From: Caldilineaceae bacterium
GTDB lineage: Bacteria; Chloroflexota; Anaerolineae; Caldilineales; Caldilineaceae
Assembly: GCA_022824025.1 (NCBI GenBank)
Contig: JAJEBF010000041.1
Span: 1-64,000 of the forward strand
Reading direction: 5' to 3'
Length of the DNA stretch: 64,000 bases
Each line of letters begins with the position of its first letter. Position 1 is the stretch's first letter. The notes below the pieces were generated by a model that worked only from the letters and a program-made list of their open reading frames with translations, was not told the origin of the DNA and made no database searches. The position numbers and the translations under genes are program-made. Of this stretch, positions 7,246 through 16,548 are shown in pieces.

Positions 7246-8847
7246 TCAGCCCAGGTCGCGTTCGAGGATTGGGTTGATCTTGTCCATCGCGGCGGTGACT
7301 GCCTCATCGAGGCTGACCTGGTCTGTCAGATAGGCGTGAACGTTCTGTTCGGCGGCGTCGTAGATTTCCTGGATGCTGGGCGTAACCGGGCGGGCCTTGA
7401 CAAGGCCGCCGGCTTCGGCCAGATCGAGCAGGAAGGGTGAAGAGGGCGCGAGGTCCTGGACTTCGGGGTCGGCCCAGAGGGAGACGCGGGCGGGGACGCG
7501 GCCGCGGTAGATCTGTTGCTTCATGACGTCGGAGCGTGCGGTAAAGCCGATCCACTCGTTGGCCAGCTCCTGTTGTGGCGAGCTGGCGACGACGGACCAG
7601 CCCCAGCAGCCGGTGATCGTCTCGGCGTTGTCCGGACCCATTGGCGGCAGGAATGCGGAAACCTGATCGGCCCAGAACTCCTCATTGGTGCGCATTGCGC
7701 CGAAGAAGCCGTCCCAGCACCACCACATGGCGTACTTGTCCGAGAGCCAGCCCTGGAAGACGGAGCTGTAGTCCTCCTGCGGGGCGGAGTCGGGGGCGAT
7801 GTTGTGTTCGGCGTAGAGCGCCTTATAGAAGGCGAGGGCTTCGCGCGCGCCGTCGTTATCGAGATTGTTGATGGCGCCGCCGCCCTGATTAGTCCAGTGC
7901 TGGATTTCATTGCCCAGCTAGCCGCCGATCGTGGCGGAAAGGGCGATGCCGTAGACGCCTGCGTCCTCGTCGGTAAGAGCCGTGCCAACTTCGACGAGTT
8001 CGTTCCAGTCGGTGGGCGGAGACAAGCCTGCTTCCCCGAAATAGTCGGTGCGATAGAAGAAGATCTCGGTGTCATTGCCCCAGGGAATGCGGTAGAGGAC
8101 GCCGTCCCAGGAGGAAACGTCGTAGATCAACGTCTGGGGCCAGTCATCAAGGTCAATGTCATAGAGGTCTACGACCAGGGCGATTGCATCAAAATTGGGT
8201 CAAAGCAGCGAAATGCTTCCGAATTCTCCTCCAGGCCGGGATCAGACAATGAGAAGTGTACGAATGGTTTCATGTAGACGGGAAACCTTAGTAATTTCGA
8301 CGACTGAGGGCCTGTGCCGCAGCGACTTCTGCTCGCGATTCAGCAATCTGAAGACGATTTCCACTTATTCTCGCTTTGTTTTGACCGCGTTTTCAACGGA
8401 ATCGGCCTACAGAATTAGATGCGATTGCCCTGGGTCTACGACGGGCTCGAGCGGGGAGAGCCAGCCAGCGGCGCCGTAGATAGAGGCCTGGAAGTCGTCG
8501 GAGTGGAAGGCGTCGGTGCCGGTATCGCCCGATGCCAGGCGTGTCGTCATCATCTGCTGCCATTCGATGTAGACGGCCGGCGCGACTTCATAGTTGACGA
8601 TGTTGCTTGTCTCTTCCTGATACTGGTCGATGACGCCCTGGAAGAAGTCGTTGCTATCGGCCCAGTAGACGATGTTCAGCTCCTGCGGTTCGGCCATAGT
8701 TTCTTCGCCGCCTCCATCTGCCGCGGGGGCGGCAACAGGCGCAGCGCAGGCGCTGAGCGCGGCGAACGCGGCGCCGGCGCCGGCCGTCTTGAGGAAGGCA
8801 CGCCGGGAGACGGGACGCGTCTGGGTAGCGTGTGCTTTACGGGACAT
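7246..8847 (-). pseudogene. extracellular sugar-binding lipoprotein, disrupted
   Basis: The N-terminal part (8847 down to about 8421) encodes SRRAFLKTAGAGAAFAALSA then a Cys: a twin-arginine signal with a lipobox. About 146 residues on, the frame runs into a foreign segment (8188-8420). Beyond it a second piece continues with family sequence (VSSWDGVLYRIPWGNDTEIF). An in-frame TAG at 7918-7920 follows, then the C-terminal part ending near MDKINPILERDLG. Removing the insertion and one target copy leaves a frame change of one base. There are therefore at least three lesions. The gene would have been the CUT1 substrate receptor for the permeases at 5363-7140. Translation products, if any, would be truncated. 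Confidence 0.85.
8188..8420. mobile_element. small insertion (about 233 bp) with 8-bp flanking duplication
   Basis: This segment interrupts the binding-protein gene and is flanked by the direct repeat GCGATTGC at 8180-8187 and 8421-8428, which looks like a target-site duplication. Its ends show only weak inverted similarity (ATCAAAATTG against ATCTAATTCT). About 120 bases of it (8299-8420) are clearly similar to 23167-23286. Read on the minus strand both encode a related peptide (ADSVE...REYV...RLL-REQK-LR-RPSV), broken here by two stop codons. It may be a degenerate non-autonomous element or a decayed gene fragment. Confidence 0.6.
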
Positions 8848-9235
8848 AGGATTCCTCCTGAATTGGAAAGAGAGTAAGGAAGTATCGGCAATCGATGCGG
8901 TTTAATTTCCAAATCCGGTGGTTGCGTGAAAGTCGGCGGTTCACTGCATGAATCGGACTGTGTGTGGAAAGCAGCGTCGCGTTCAACCTACTGTGGGCCG
9001 GTCACGGGATCATAGCAGAAACTCCAGTGGCGCTGCAAACGCTGTTTTTTTGCCAGCTGTTGTCTTTTTTCCTAGCCAACGAGCGAATCACCATATATCG
9101 CCTGCCTCTTACATGCAGACCCATGTACAGGTCTCGAACGTCCCTGTATGCGCTCCCACTCCTGCTGGTACGTGGAATTCTGGTACAATACGGCTCGGAG
9201 TTGCATACCTCTGTTCATGCGGACACGGTAGCAAG
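8848..9235. other. intergenic region between divergent remnants
   Basis: These 388 bases lie between the start of the disrupted binding-protein gene (minus strand) and the rhamnosidase remnant (plus strand). It should have held both promoters. The binding-protein start at 8847 has AGGAGGA just upstream on the minus strand. An open frame runs through most of it in the rhamnosidase frame, but it shows no family resemblance and is taken as non-coding. Confidence 0.5.
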
Positions 9236-9685
9236 ATGATCACCCCCTTTGATTTGCAGTGCGAATACTCCTTCGACCCGGTGGGTATCGACACGCTTCG
9301 GCCGCGCTTCAGTTGGCTGCTGCGCGCGGAGGAACGCGGCCAGAGCCAGTCGGCCTACAGGATCCTGGTCGCCAGCAGCGAGGCCAATCTGGGGGCTGGG
9401 GTCGGCGACAAATGGGACAGCGGCCGGGTCGTGTCGTCAAACATGGCGCAGGTCGAATACGAAGGCGCGGCGCTGGAGAGCAATGAGCGCTGCTGGTGGG
9501 CGGTGCGGGCGTGGGACGGAGAAGGAAATGCCGGCGGCTTCAGCGATCCGGCGATGTTCAGCATGGGGCTGCTGAAGGCGGGCGACTGGCAGGGCGGCTG
9601 GATCGGCGCGGGTAAGGAGAACGGGGACGCCATCACTTTTCAAGTGGACTCCGGCGCCTATAATTTCCGTCTGGTCGAAGTATAG
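9236..9685 (+). pseudogene. alpha-L-rhamnosidase remnant with large internal deletion
   Basis: The ATG at 9236 begins MITPFDLQCEYSFDPVGID. It is followed by RPRFSWLL and SQSAYRILVASSE, the N-terminal fibronectin-like region of GH78 alpha-L-rhamnosidases. This stays recognisable to about residue 135 (GDWQGGWIG). The last dozen residues (FQVDSGAYNFRL) instead resemble the extreme C-terminus of the same family. The product is 149 residues where a full enzyme has roughly 800-1000. The simplest reading is an in-frame internal deletion that removed the catalytic (alpha/alpha)6 barrel. It cannot hydrolyse rhamnosides. It follows the disrupted sugar-binding gene divergently, so local decay of a rhamnose-related locus is plausible. 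Confidence 0.75.
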
Positions 9686-9720
9686 GTATTAGCCAGAAAA
9701 ACAAATCTTAGGGGAAAAGA

Positions 9721-10716
9721 ATGACAATGAAGATTGCAGTGGTGGGCACCGGCGGCGTGGCAGAGAGGAACTATCTGCCCTACATCGCTGCGCGCGAAAA
9801 TATCCAGCTCAGCTATCTGAACCGCACGCGCAGCAAGGCGGAGGCGGTGGCGGAGCAGTTCGGCGGACGCGTTGCGGCTGACGCGGCCGATCTGATGGCG
9901 GACGAGCCGGACACCTGCCTGATCTTTACCAAAGAGACCGACCGCCTGGACGCGGCGAACGCGTTGCTGCCGTACGGACCGAAACGGCTGTTTTTCGAGA
10001 AGCCGCTGGCGGCGCGGCACGGGCAGGCGAACGTGGTCGAGGAGGATTTTTTCGATGCGCGCGCGATGATGCAGGCGGCACAGGACGCGGGCGTGGAGAC
10101 GGCGATGGTCTTCAACTACCGCTTCTTCGACCAGACGCGGCTGGCACGGGAGATCGTGGAGCGGGAGTCGTTTGGGCAGCCGGTGCATTTCACAGGCTTG
10201 GTGCACTACAACTGCTGGAGCCACTGCATCGACCTGTTGCTGTATTTCATGGGGCCGGCGGCCAGCATCAGCGCGCAGGCGTCCTCGCCGGGCGCGGGCG
10301 CCGATGAATCGCGAAATGTGACGGTGGCCGCCCGCCTGGAAAACGACGCCACGGGCACGCTTATCGGCACCTCGGCCATCGATCCGAAGCTGCCGCTCTA
10401 CGAGTTGACCTTCGCGTTCGAGCACGGACGGCTGAGAATGCGGGATCTGGACGGCGAGATGGAGGTGATCGACTACCGCAAGGGCCGCCATGAACGGCAC
10501 AACCTGACGTTCGACATCTCTCGCTGGGACCAGTACCGGGCGTCGTTCGGCAAGGCGATCAACGCCTATCTGGACAGCGTGCGGGATGGGGCGCCGCCGC
10601 CGATACCGGGCGTGGCCGGGTTGCAGGAGCTGCAGTTCGAGGCGGGGATCAAGCGGGCGATCGCCAGCGGCGCGACGGTGGATTTGGGCGAGGCGTTTGG
10701 GCTGGAGGGGGTGTGA
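9721..10716 (+). CDS. Gfo/Idh/MocA-family oxidoreductase
   Basis: This 331-residue enzyme has N-terminal MKIAVVGTGGVAERNYLPYI (GxGGxA loop) and FFEKPLAARHGQ, the EKP motif. The C-terminal domain is less conserved. AGGGGAAAAG lies just before the ATG at 9721; a second ATG two codons on is also possible. It is unlike the tandem pair at 3176-5337 and represents a different subgroup. It stands alone between a rhamnosidase remnant and a small coiled-coil gene. The oxidised substrate is unknown, probably a sugar or cyclitol. Confidence 0.87.
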   Translation: MTMKIAVVGTGGVAERNYLPYIAARENIQLSYLNRTRSKAEAVAEQFGGRVAADAADLMADEPDTCLIFTKETDRLDAANALLPYGPKRLFFEKPLAARHGQANVVEEDFFDARAMMQAAQDAGVETAMVFNYRFFDQTRLAREIVERESFGQPVHFTGLVHYNCWSHCIDLLLYFMGPAASISAQASSPGAGADESRNVTVAARLENDATGTLIGTSAIDPKLPLYELTFAFEHGRLRMRDLDGEMEVIDYRKGRHERHNLTFDISRWDQYRASFGKAINAYLDSVRDGAPPPIPGVAGLQELQFEAGIKRAIASGATVDLGEAFGLEGV

Positions 10717-10844
10717 TTCAACCCGCCCGCGCTACAAGAATGGCAAGAGAAGCGGCCAAGCTATCATAAAGGTAGCTGGCGGTTGGAAACTTAGATACAG
10801 AGAAAGCTGGCCTGTTGCTTTTTTCCGACCCCTGATTTTTGGCG

Positions 10845-11096
10845 TTAGTCCTGATGGGCCGGCGGCGCGGGCTGCGAGACATGCCCCTTCACGGCAGCGT
10901 ACAGGAAGCCGATATCATGGGACAACTGGTCATGTCTCTCGACCAGTGCGGCGAATCGTTCTGCGTTGCGGTTGAACTGTTCGACGGCATTGGCGAACAT
11001 CTCCTCGATATGGGTGAACCGCTCTGCGTGCTCTTTGGCGCTCCGTTCTAAGATGCGCTCGATGCGGTCTAGGCGATCTTCACTCTGTTCAGTCAT
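10845..11096 (-). CDS. small coiled-coil protein
   Basis: This 83-residue acidic, helix-rich protein has the pattern DRLDRIERILERSAKEHAE and a later FAALVERHDQLSHDI. The heptad spacing of hydrophobic residues indicates a coiled coil. There is no signal peptide or membrane segment. It resembles short proteins often annotated as hypothetical or methyl-accepting-like coiled coils in Chloroflexota and Cyanobacteria. It stands alone, followed by remnants. Its function is not known. Confidence 0.6.
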   Translation of the reverse strand: MTEQSEDRLDRIERILERSAKEHAERFTHIEEMFANAVEQFNRNAERFAALVERHDQLSHDIGFLYAAVKGHVSQPAPPAHQD

Positions 11097-11221
11097 GGGG
11101 GGGATCTTCCTCCTGCTGGATGTTGTGGGTTAAGCGTAAAACGGCTGTGGCAGGTGTTCACATGGGCAGCGGAGATTCTTGCTGAGGTAAACGGTGTGGC
11201 GGCGAGGGTGAAAGCTGTGTT

Positions 11222-11491
11222 CCCATAACCGAAGAGCTCTATTTCCGGGGGTATCTGCTCCCAAGAATGCCAAGCCAGTTCGGGCGCTTGAAGCCCGCCG
11301 CACACAGCTTACTCTTCGCCATATACCATTTTGACACGCCCTGGATGATTCCGGTCCGCACGTTGGGCATCCTTCCGCTTACCTACACAACCATCCACAC
11401 GCACAGCGTCCGCCCCTGCATAATTGCGCACTGCCTGGTCAATTTGGCAAACTTCTCCGATTCCATTTCGAGGCGAATTGGGACCCCGTGA
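11222..11491 (+). pseudogene. CPBP (CAAX-type) intramembrane protease, C-terminal remnant
   Basis: The frame contains EELYFRGYLLPR, the first active-site motif (EExxxR) of CPBP intramembrane metalloproteases. It is followed by the second motif region, SLLFAIYHFDTP, and the third His/Asn motif, IIAHCLVNL. The frame closes at 11491. Upstream of 11222 the frame only extends to a stop at 11183-11185, and the N-terminal membrane segments are missing. There is no plausible start codon or ribosome-binding site before the first motif. It is therefore a 5'-truncated remnant rather than a working gene. Confidence 0.7.
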
Positions 11492-11692
11492 ATGTGCGAG
11501 TATGGTTCTTCAAAGACACAGGTGACGCCTGACAAGACGTCGGAACTCGACTGGGCAGCTGGGCCGCAAACTCGTCCCCCTTATCACGTTTGCGACCCTG
11601 GCGCGAACTAATGTCGGAACAGGTGGACGAAAGAGTCCCATCCAGTCCGAAAGAGACCCGCGGCGCACATAGACTGTGCGACGGCGGGCTGG

Positions 11693-12946
11693 CTACCCCG
11701 CTTGCTGCAACTCCTCTTTGGGCCGCTCCTTGGTCGGGTCGACGAAGGGGACGCGCACGACTTCGGCGTCGACGATGCCGTCGGCGGGGAGTTGGACTTT
11801 GACCTGCGTGCCGCGTCGCCAGTGGGAGCGCGGCATAACGGCCAGGGCGATGTTTGAGTCCTGGGCCGGAGACCAGAAGGCGCTGGTGACGTAACCGACG
11901 TCGTCGCCGGAGTCGTTGTCCTTGACCAGGTAGAAATCCTCGTTGTACCAGACGATCGGTTCGCCGCCGACGCGCAGACCGACCAGCCGCTGATTGACCC
12001 CCTCCCGCTTGATCCGCGTTAGCGCCTCTTTGCCGATAAAGTCCCCTTTGTCCAGATCAACCTGCCAGCCGAGCCGGACTTCGTAGGGGTTGTTCTCGAT
12101 GTCCATGTCCTGGCCGTAGGATAGGATGCCCGCCTCGATGCGGCGGATATGGCTGGGCGCGATGACGCCGAGATTGAACTCCTCGCCCTGCTCGAGGATG
12201 TAGGGCCATACGTCGTCGGCGTGGAGCATGGCGTTGTGCAGGTAGATTTCGAAGCCGAGTTCGGCGGAGAAGCCGGTGCGCGAGATGGTAACGGGGTGGC
12301 CATTGACTTTGTCGTGGATCAGGCTGTAGTAGGGCATCTCGCGGACGTGAGGGCCGACCATCTTCTCCAGGAGCGCGGCTGATTTGGGGCCTTGTATCTG
12401 CACCGGAGAGACATCGAGCTCGTGGATGTCGACGTTGAATCTGCCGGTGGAGTTGACGCCCTGCGCCCAGAGCAGCACATCGGAGTCGGAGATGCTGAAC
12501 CAGAACTCGTCGTCGGCAACGCGCAGCAGGACGGGGTCGTTGATGATGCCGCCATACTGGTTGCAGAGGATCACGTAGCGGGCCTGCATCGTGGGCAACA
12601 GGCTGTGCACATCGCGGGTGATGAGATAGTCGACGAAGTCGGCGGCGTCGGGGCCCTTGACCTGGATCTGGCGCTCGACGGCCACGTCCCACATGCTGAC
12701 GTGCTCGGTCAGGTATTTGTACTCGGCGAGCATGCCGCCGTCTTCGGGCTTGATGTAGGCGCGGGGGTGGTACTGGTGGTTGTAGGTGGTGTAGGCCCAG
12801 CAGCCGGCGGCTTTGGACAGATGCCACCACGGCGACTTCCTGATGCGGGTCGAGATGAGCATGCGGGCGTCGCTGTTCCCGCTCTGGCGCAGGTTTATGG
12901 GCAGGCGGCGCTGCTTGAGACCGTCAATGAGTAGAGTCTGTTGCAT
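11693..12946 (-). CDS. GcvT-family aminomethyltransferase, DmdA-like
   Basis: This 417-residue folate-binding protein contains ISTRIRKSPWW and WAYTTYNHQYHP, then WDVAVERQIQVKGPDAA and GGIINDPVLLRV. These match the layout of DMSP demethylase DmdA and related GcvT proteins, which pass a methyl or methylene group to tetrahydrofolate. RRIEAGILSYGQDMDIENNP is the conserved GcvT block near residue 280. It is the last gene of an operon with a dimethylglycine/sarcosine dehydrogenase-like flavoprotein. A demethylase role in catabolism of an N- or S-methylated compound is therefore likely. GGAG lies 10 nt before the start. Whether DMSP itself is the substrate cannot be told without phylogeny. Confidence 0.8.
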   Translation of the reverse strand: MQQTLLIDGLKQRRLPINLRQSGNSDARMLISTRIRKSPWWHLSKAAGCWAYTTYNHQYHPRAYIKPEDGGMLAEYKYLTEHVSMWDVAVERQIQVKGPDAADFVDYLITRDVHSLLPTMQARYVILCNQYGGIINDPVLLRVADDEFWFSISDSDVLLWAQGVNSTGRFNVDIHELDVSPVQIQGPKSAALLEKMVGPHVREMPYYSLIHDKVNGHPVTISRTGFSAELGFEIYLHNAMLHADDVWPYILEQGEEFNLGVIAPSHIRRIEAGILSYGQDMDIENNPYEVRLGWQVDLDKGDFIGKEALTRIKREGVNQRLVGLRVGGEPIVWYNEDFYLVKDNDSGDDVGYVTSAFWSPAQDSNIALAVMPRSHWRRGTQVKVQLPADGIVDAEVVRVPFVDPTKERPKEELQQAG

Positions 12947-13020
12947 TTGGAGTAGCTCCGGTTGTTCTGAGTTTTCAGTTTTGAGTTTCTAGCTTTTAGT
13001 GGATCGCAGCCAGATGTCTG

Positions 13021-15477
13021 CTATGCCTTCATCCTGGCGCCGCGCGGGTCGTAGAGGGGCTCTTTTGCGACCGTAGCGGCAAGCCGTTCGCCGAAATATA
13101 GGATGTCGACGCTGGTTCCCTCTGTGGCGCAGTCGACCGGCAGGTAGCCGTAGACGATGCCGCGGCTGATGGTGTGGCCGTAGTTGGCGCTGGTCACGTA
13201 GCCTATCACGCGGTCTCCGTCCAGAATCGGTTCTTTTCCCATGACGACGGCATCCGGGTCGTCAAGCGTCATGCAGCAGAGTTGGCGGTTGGCTCTTTCG
13301 GCGCGGATTTTGGCCAGCGCGGCGCGGCCGATGAAATCGCCTTTGGCCATGCGCACGGCGAAACCGATGCCAGCCTGGTAGGGATTGTACTCGGTGTGGA
13401 TGTCCTGCCCCCAAAGGCGGTAGCCCTTTTCGAGCCGCAGCGAATCGAAGGCGCCGCCGCCGGCCGCGATCACACCGAGCGGCTCGCCCGCCTGCCAGAG
13501 GATGTCCCAAAGGCGCAGGCCCTGTTCGAACGGGGCGTAAAGCTCCCAGCCGAGCTCGCCGGCGTAGGAGATGCGCAGAGCGAGCGCGGGGACCTCGGCA
13601 ATCGTTATGCGCTGGGCGGTGAGGTAGGGGAAGGCCGCGTCGCTCACATCGTCTTCGCAGACGCGGCTGAGCAGGTCGCGGGCGCGCGGCCCCCATAGGC
13701 CGATGCAGCACTGTGCGGCCGAAATGTCGGCCAGGGCGACCGAGCCGTCGCGGGGAAGATGGCTCTCCATCCAGCCCAGATCGTGGAGGCCCATGCCGCC
13801 GCCGGTTACGATCATGAAGCGCTCCTCACCGAGGCGGGTGACGGTCAGGTCGCATTTGATTCCGCCGCGGGGGGTCAGCATGGCGGTGTACGTGATGGCG
13901 CCGACTGGTCTGTCCATGTCGTTGGCTGCCAGGCGCTGCAGCGCGGGGAGCGCGGCGGGGCCGGTCATCTCGAAGATGGCGAAGGGTGTCAGATCGAACA
14001 GGGCCACCCGTTCGCGGGTTGCGGCGTGTTCGGCTGCGACGGCAGGCGACCATTCCTGCGCTGCCCAGCCGCTGCGGTCTGCCCCGGGTACGTTCAGCGA
14101 ACTGAGCAAATCCAGGTTGGCGTCGTACCACTGGGGACGTTCCCATCCCGCGTTCTCGAAGAAGACGGCGCCCAACTCCTGCTGGCGCGCATGGAATGGG
14201 GAGAGCCGCAAGTTGCGGGGGTGGGTCATCTGCTGGCGCGGGTGGATGATGTCGTAGACCTCGCGGTACTGCTGGGCGGCGCGGGCGCGGACGTAGGGGC
14301 GGCTGAGGGCGTGGGCATGGAAGCGGCGGATATCGCACTCGTGCAGGTCGGTTGTGGGCTCCCCTTCAACGATCCATTCGGCGACCGCTTTCCCGACGCC
14401 GCCTGCGTGGGTAATCCAGACGGCCTGGGCGGACCAGAAGCCGGGCAGGTGGGGGGATTCGCCGAGCACGGGAAAGCCGTCGTTGGTGAAGGAGAAGATT
14501 CCGTTGAGTGTGCGGCTCAGCCCCACGCCTTTGAGGCTGGGCAGCAGTTCGTCCGTTGCGGCCATGGCGGCCTCAAAGTGGGCGGAAGGGAATGGCCTTT
14601 CCGCCGGGGGCAAGCCGTTCACGGCCTGGTCTGGCAGGTCGGCGGCGTCCAGCAGGAGGGGTTCGTGTTGGTAGGAGCCGATGCCGATGCTTTCTCCGAC
14701 CTGGCGGAAGTACATCGCCTTGTCCTGGTGGCGCAGGAGGGGGAGCGAAATCTCCTCGGCGGCGCCGGCCAGTTCCGGTAGGGGGTCAGTGACGGCGTAG
14801 AGGTGCTGCATTGGCGAGAGGGGGATGGGCACGCCAGCCATGCCGCCAACCTTGGGCGCCCAGATGCCGGTGGCTGCGACGACGAGGTCGGTCTGGATGT
14901 CGCCATGGGTGGTCTGCACGGCGGAGATGCGGCCGGCGGCGGCGCCGAAACCGGTCACTTTGATGCCGCTGAAGAACTGGGCGCCGCCCTGTTCGGCCGC
15001 GCGCGCCATCGCCTCTGCTGAGCGGGTCGCCTTGGTCTGGATGTCGGAGGGGACGTAGAGGGCGCCCAGAATGCGGTCGGAGAGGAGGGGAAATCGGGCG
15101 CGCGTCTCGTCGGGGCTGAGCAGGTGGCAGTCCACGCCCCAGGCGAGGCCGAAGCCGTGTTTGCGTTTGAGGTCGGTGAGCCGTTCCGGCGTCCAGGCGA
15201 CTTCCATGCTGCCGACAGGGCGGGCGCAGGGCTGGCCGCCGAGCTCCATCCGGCTCCAGAGATCGACGGTATAGCGTGCGAACCCGGTCATTGTCTTAGA
15301 GGCGTTGAGCTGGAAGACGAGACCCGGCGCGTGCGATGTGGAGCCGCCGGTCTCGAAGAGCGGTCCTTGATCGACGATGATGATTTCGCGCCATCCGAGT
15401 TTCGTCAGGTGGTATGCTACGCTGCAGCCGGCGATTCCTGCGCCGATGATCACTGCCCGGGCATGCTTGGGCAACAT
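13021..15477 (-). CDS. dimethylglycine/sarcosine dehydrogenase-like flavoprotein (FAD domain + GcvT domain)
   Basis: This 818-residue two-domain enzyme has an N-terminal DAO-type FAD domain with AVIIGAGIAGCSVAYHL. It also has GGSTSHAPGL, whose His (about residue 49) sits where dimethylglycine dehydrogenase attaches FAD covalently. The C-terminal half is a GcvT folate domain (FDLTPFAIFEMTGP, and RLEKGYRLWGQDIHTEYNP). Together they oxidatively demethylate an N-methyl substrate and load the formaldehyde onto tetrahydrofolate. The open frame extends to 15510, but the Met at 15477 has GAGGGAAC just upstream and starts right at the Rossmann strand. It lies 54 nt from the hydroxyacid dehydrogenase gene in the same operon. 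The exact amine is unknown. Confidence 0.88.
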   Translation of the reverse strand: MLPKHARAVIIGAGIAGCSVAYHLTKLGWREIIIVDQGPLFETGGSTSHAPGLVFQLNASKTMTGFARYTVDLWSRMELGGQPCARPVGSMEVAWTPERLTDLKRKHGFGLAWGVDCHLLSPDETRARFPLLSDRILGALYVPSDIQTKATRSAEAMARAAEQGGAQFFSGIKVTGFGAAAGRISAVQTTHGDIQTDLVVAATGIWAPKVGGMAGVPIPLSPMQHLYAVTDPLPELAGAAEEISLPLLRHQDKAMYFRQVGESIGIGSYQHEPLLLDAADLPDQAVNGLPPAERPFPSAHFEAAMAATDELLPSLKGVGLSRTLNGIFSFTNDGFPVLGESPHLPGFWSAQAVWITHAGGVGKAVAEWIVEGEPTTDLHECDIRRFHAHALSRPYVRARAAQQYREVYDIIHPRQQMTHPRNLRLSPFHARQQELGAVFFENAGWERPQWYDANLDLLSSLNVPGADRSGWAAQEWSPAVAAEHAATRERVALFDLTPFAIFEMTGPAALPALQRLAANDMDRPVGAITYTAMLTPRGGIKCDLTVTRLGEERFMIVTGGGMGLHDLGWMESHLPRDGSVALADISAAQCCIGLWGPRARDLLSRVCEDDVSDAAFPYLTAQRITIAEVPALALRISYAGELGWELYAPFEQGLRLWDILWQAGEPLGVIAAGGGAFDSLRLEKGYRLWGQDIHTEYNPYQAGIGFAVRMAKGDFIGRAALAKIRAERANRQLCCMTLDDPDAVVMGKEPILDGDRVIGYVTSANYGHTISRGIVYGYLPVDCATEGTSVDILYFGERLAATVAKEPLYDPRGARMKA

Positions 15478-15531
15478 TGTTCCCTCATTTTCTAACGACC
15501 GCCCTGCCATCTCCGTCGTTGCGAACAGGCG

Positions 15532-16539
15532 TCAGGCCATGATCTTCAGTTTCTCATACGGAACGGCGAGTTGCAAGGGCTCGTTTTTGAAGAAGCGTTC
15601 GATGTCGCGCGCGATCTCCTCGACCAGGCGCATGCGGTTTTCGACGGTATGGCCGGAGACATGGGGGGAAAGGAAGACGTTGTCGAGATCGCGGATGGGA
15701 TGGTCGGCGGGCAAAGGCTCCGGCTCGAAAACATCAATGTAGGCGTTGAAACGGTTCTTTTGCAACTCAGCAAGAAGGGCGTCCTGGTCGAGCACCCATG
15801 TGCGGGCGGTGTGGATGAAGAGCGCGGCGTCGCGAATCGACTGAAAGTGGGCGCCGGTGATCATTTTCCTTGTTTCGGGTGTGATCGGCGCATGCACTGA
15901 GATAATATCAGAGTCGGCAAAGATTTCTTTCAGTGAGACGCTGCGTACATCGAGCTGCTGGGCATCCTCTTCCTTCAGATAGGGATCGTAGACCGCCACA
16001 TCGCAGCCAAACGGTTTGAGCAGGCCGATAACGCGGCGGCCGACCATGCTTGCGCTGACGAGACCGACTTTTTTGGCGTAGAGGGAGTGACCGGGCCAGT
16101 TGGCGGCAGGTTTCCAGCCGCGTTCGACTTTCATGGCGCGCTCGTATGGGAAGAGGTTGCGCTGTCCGCTGAGCATGGCCCAGAGGGTGTATTCGGCGAC
16201 GGACTCGGCGATCACGTCGGCGGCGCTGAGAAGAACGATGCCGCGTTCGTGGCCGGCGGGGGCGAGGCGGGTCTTGACCGAGCCGGCGGCGTGGCCGACG
16301 ATCTGCAGGTCGCCGGCGGCGGCAACGTGTTCCTCGGTGATCACAGGCGATCCCCAGGAGGTGACGACTGCTGCCGCGCCGGGGATCAGTTCAAGCAGTT
16401 CATCGCTTGTGTAGTTGCGGTCCAACTCGTTCCAGATGACGACGCCGAGGCTCTCCAGGATGGAGACAGCCTCCGGGGAGAGAATGTCTTCGGACAGGCC
16501 AACCGGGGGAAGATAGAGGATCTTTCGCTTTTGCGCCAT
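15532..16539 (-). CDS. D-isomer-specific 2-hydroxyacid dehydrogenase
   Basis: This 335-residue NAD-dependent dehydrogenase has catalytic residues in HTARTWVLDQDAL (Arg), DVFEPEPL (Glu) and LSPHVSGHT (His). The dinucleotide loop reads VGLVSASMVGRRVIGLL, where the usual GxGxxG is weakened to GxxSxSxxG. The usual TARG is TART. These changes suggest an unusual subgroup, possibly with altered cofactor preference. It lies between the permease gene (9 nt) and the flavoprotein gene, so it is part of the transporter-demethylation operon. It would interconvert a 2-hydroxy acid and a 2-oxo acid formed from the imported substrate; that step is inferred. Confidence 0.87.
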   Translation of the reverse strand: MAQKRKILYLPPVGLSEDILSPEAVSILESLGVVIWNELDRNYTSDELLELIPGAAAVVTSWGSPVITEEHVAAAGDLQIVGHAAGSVKTRLAPAGHERGIVLLSAADVIAESVAEYTLWAMLSGQRNLFPYERAMKVERGWKPAANWPGHSLYAKKVGLVSASMVGRRVIGLLKPFGCDVAVYDPYLKEEDAQQLDVRSVSLKEIFADSDIISVHAPITPETRKMITGAHFQSIRDAALFIHTARTWVLDQDALLAELQKNRFNAYIDVFEPEPLPADHPIRDLDNVFLSPHVSGHTVENRMRLVEEIARDIERFFKNEPLQLAVPYEKLKIMA

Positions 16540-16548
16540 GCGAATGTC

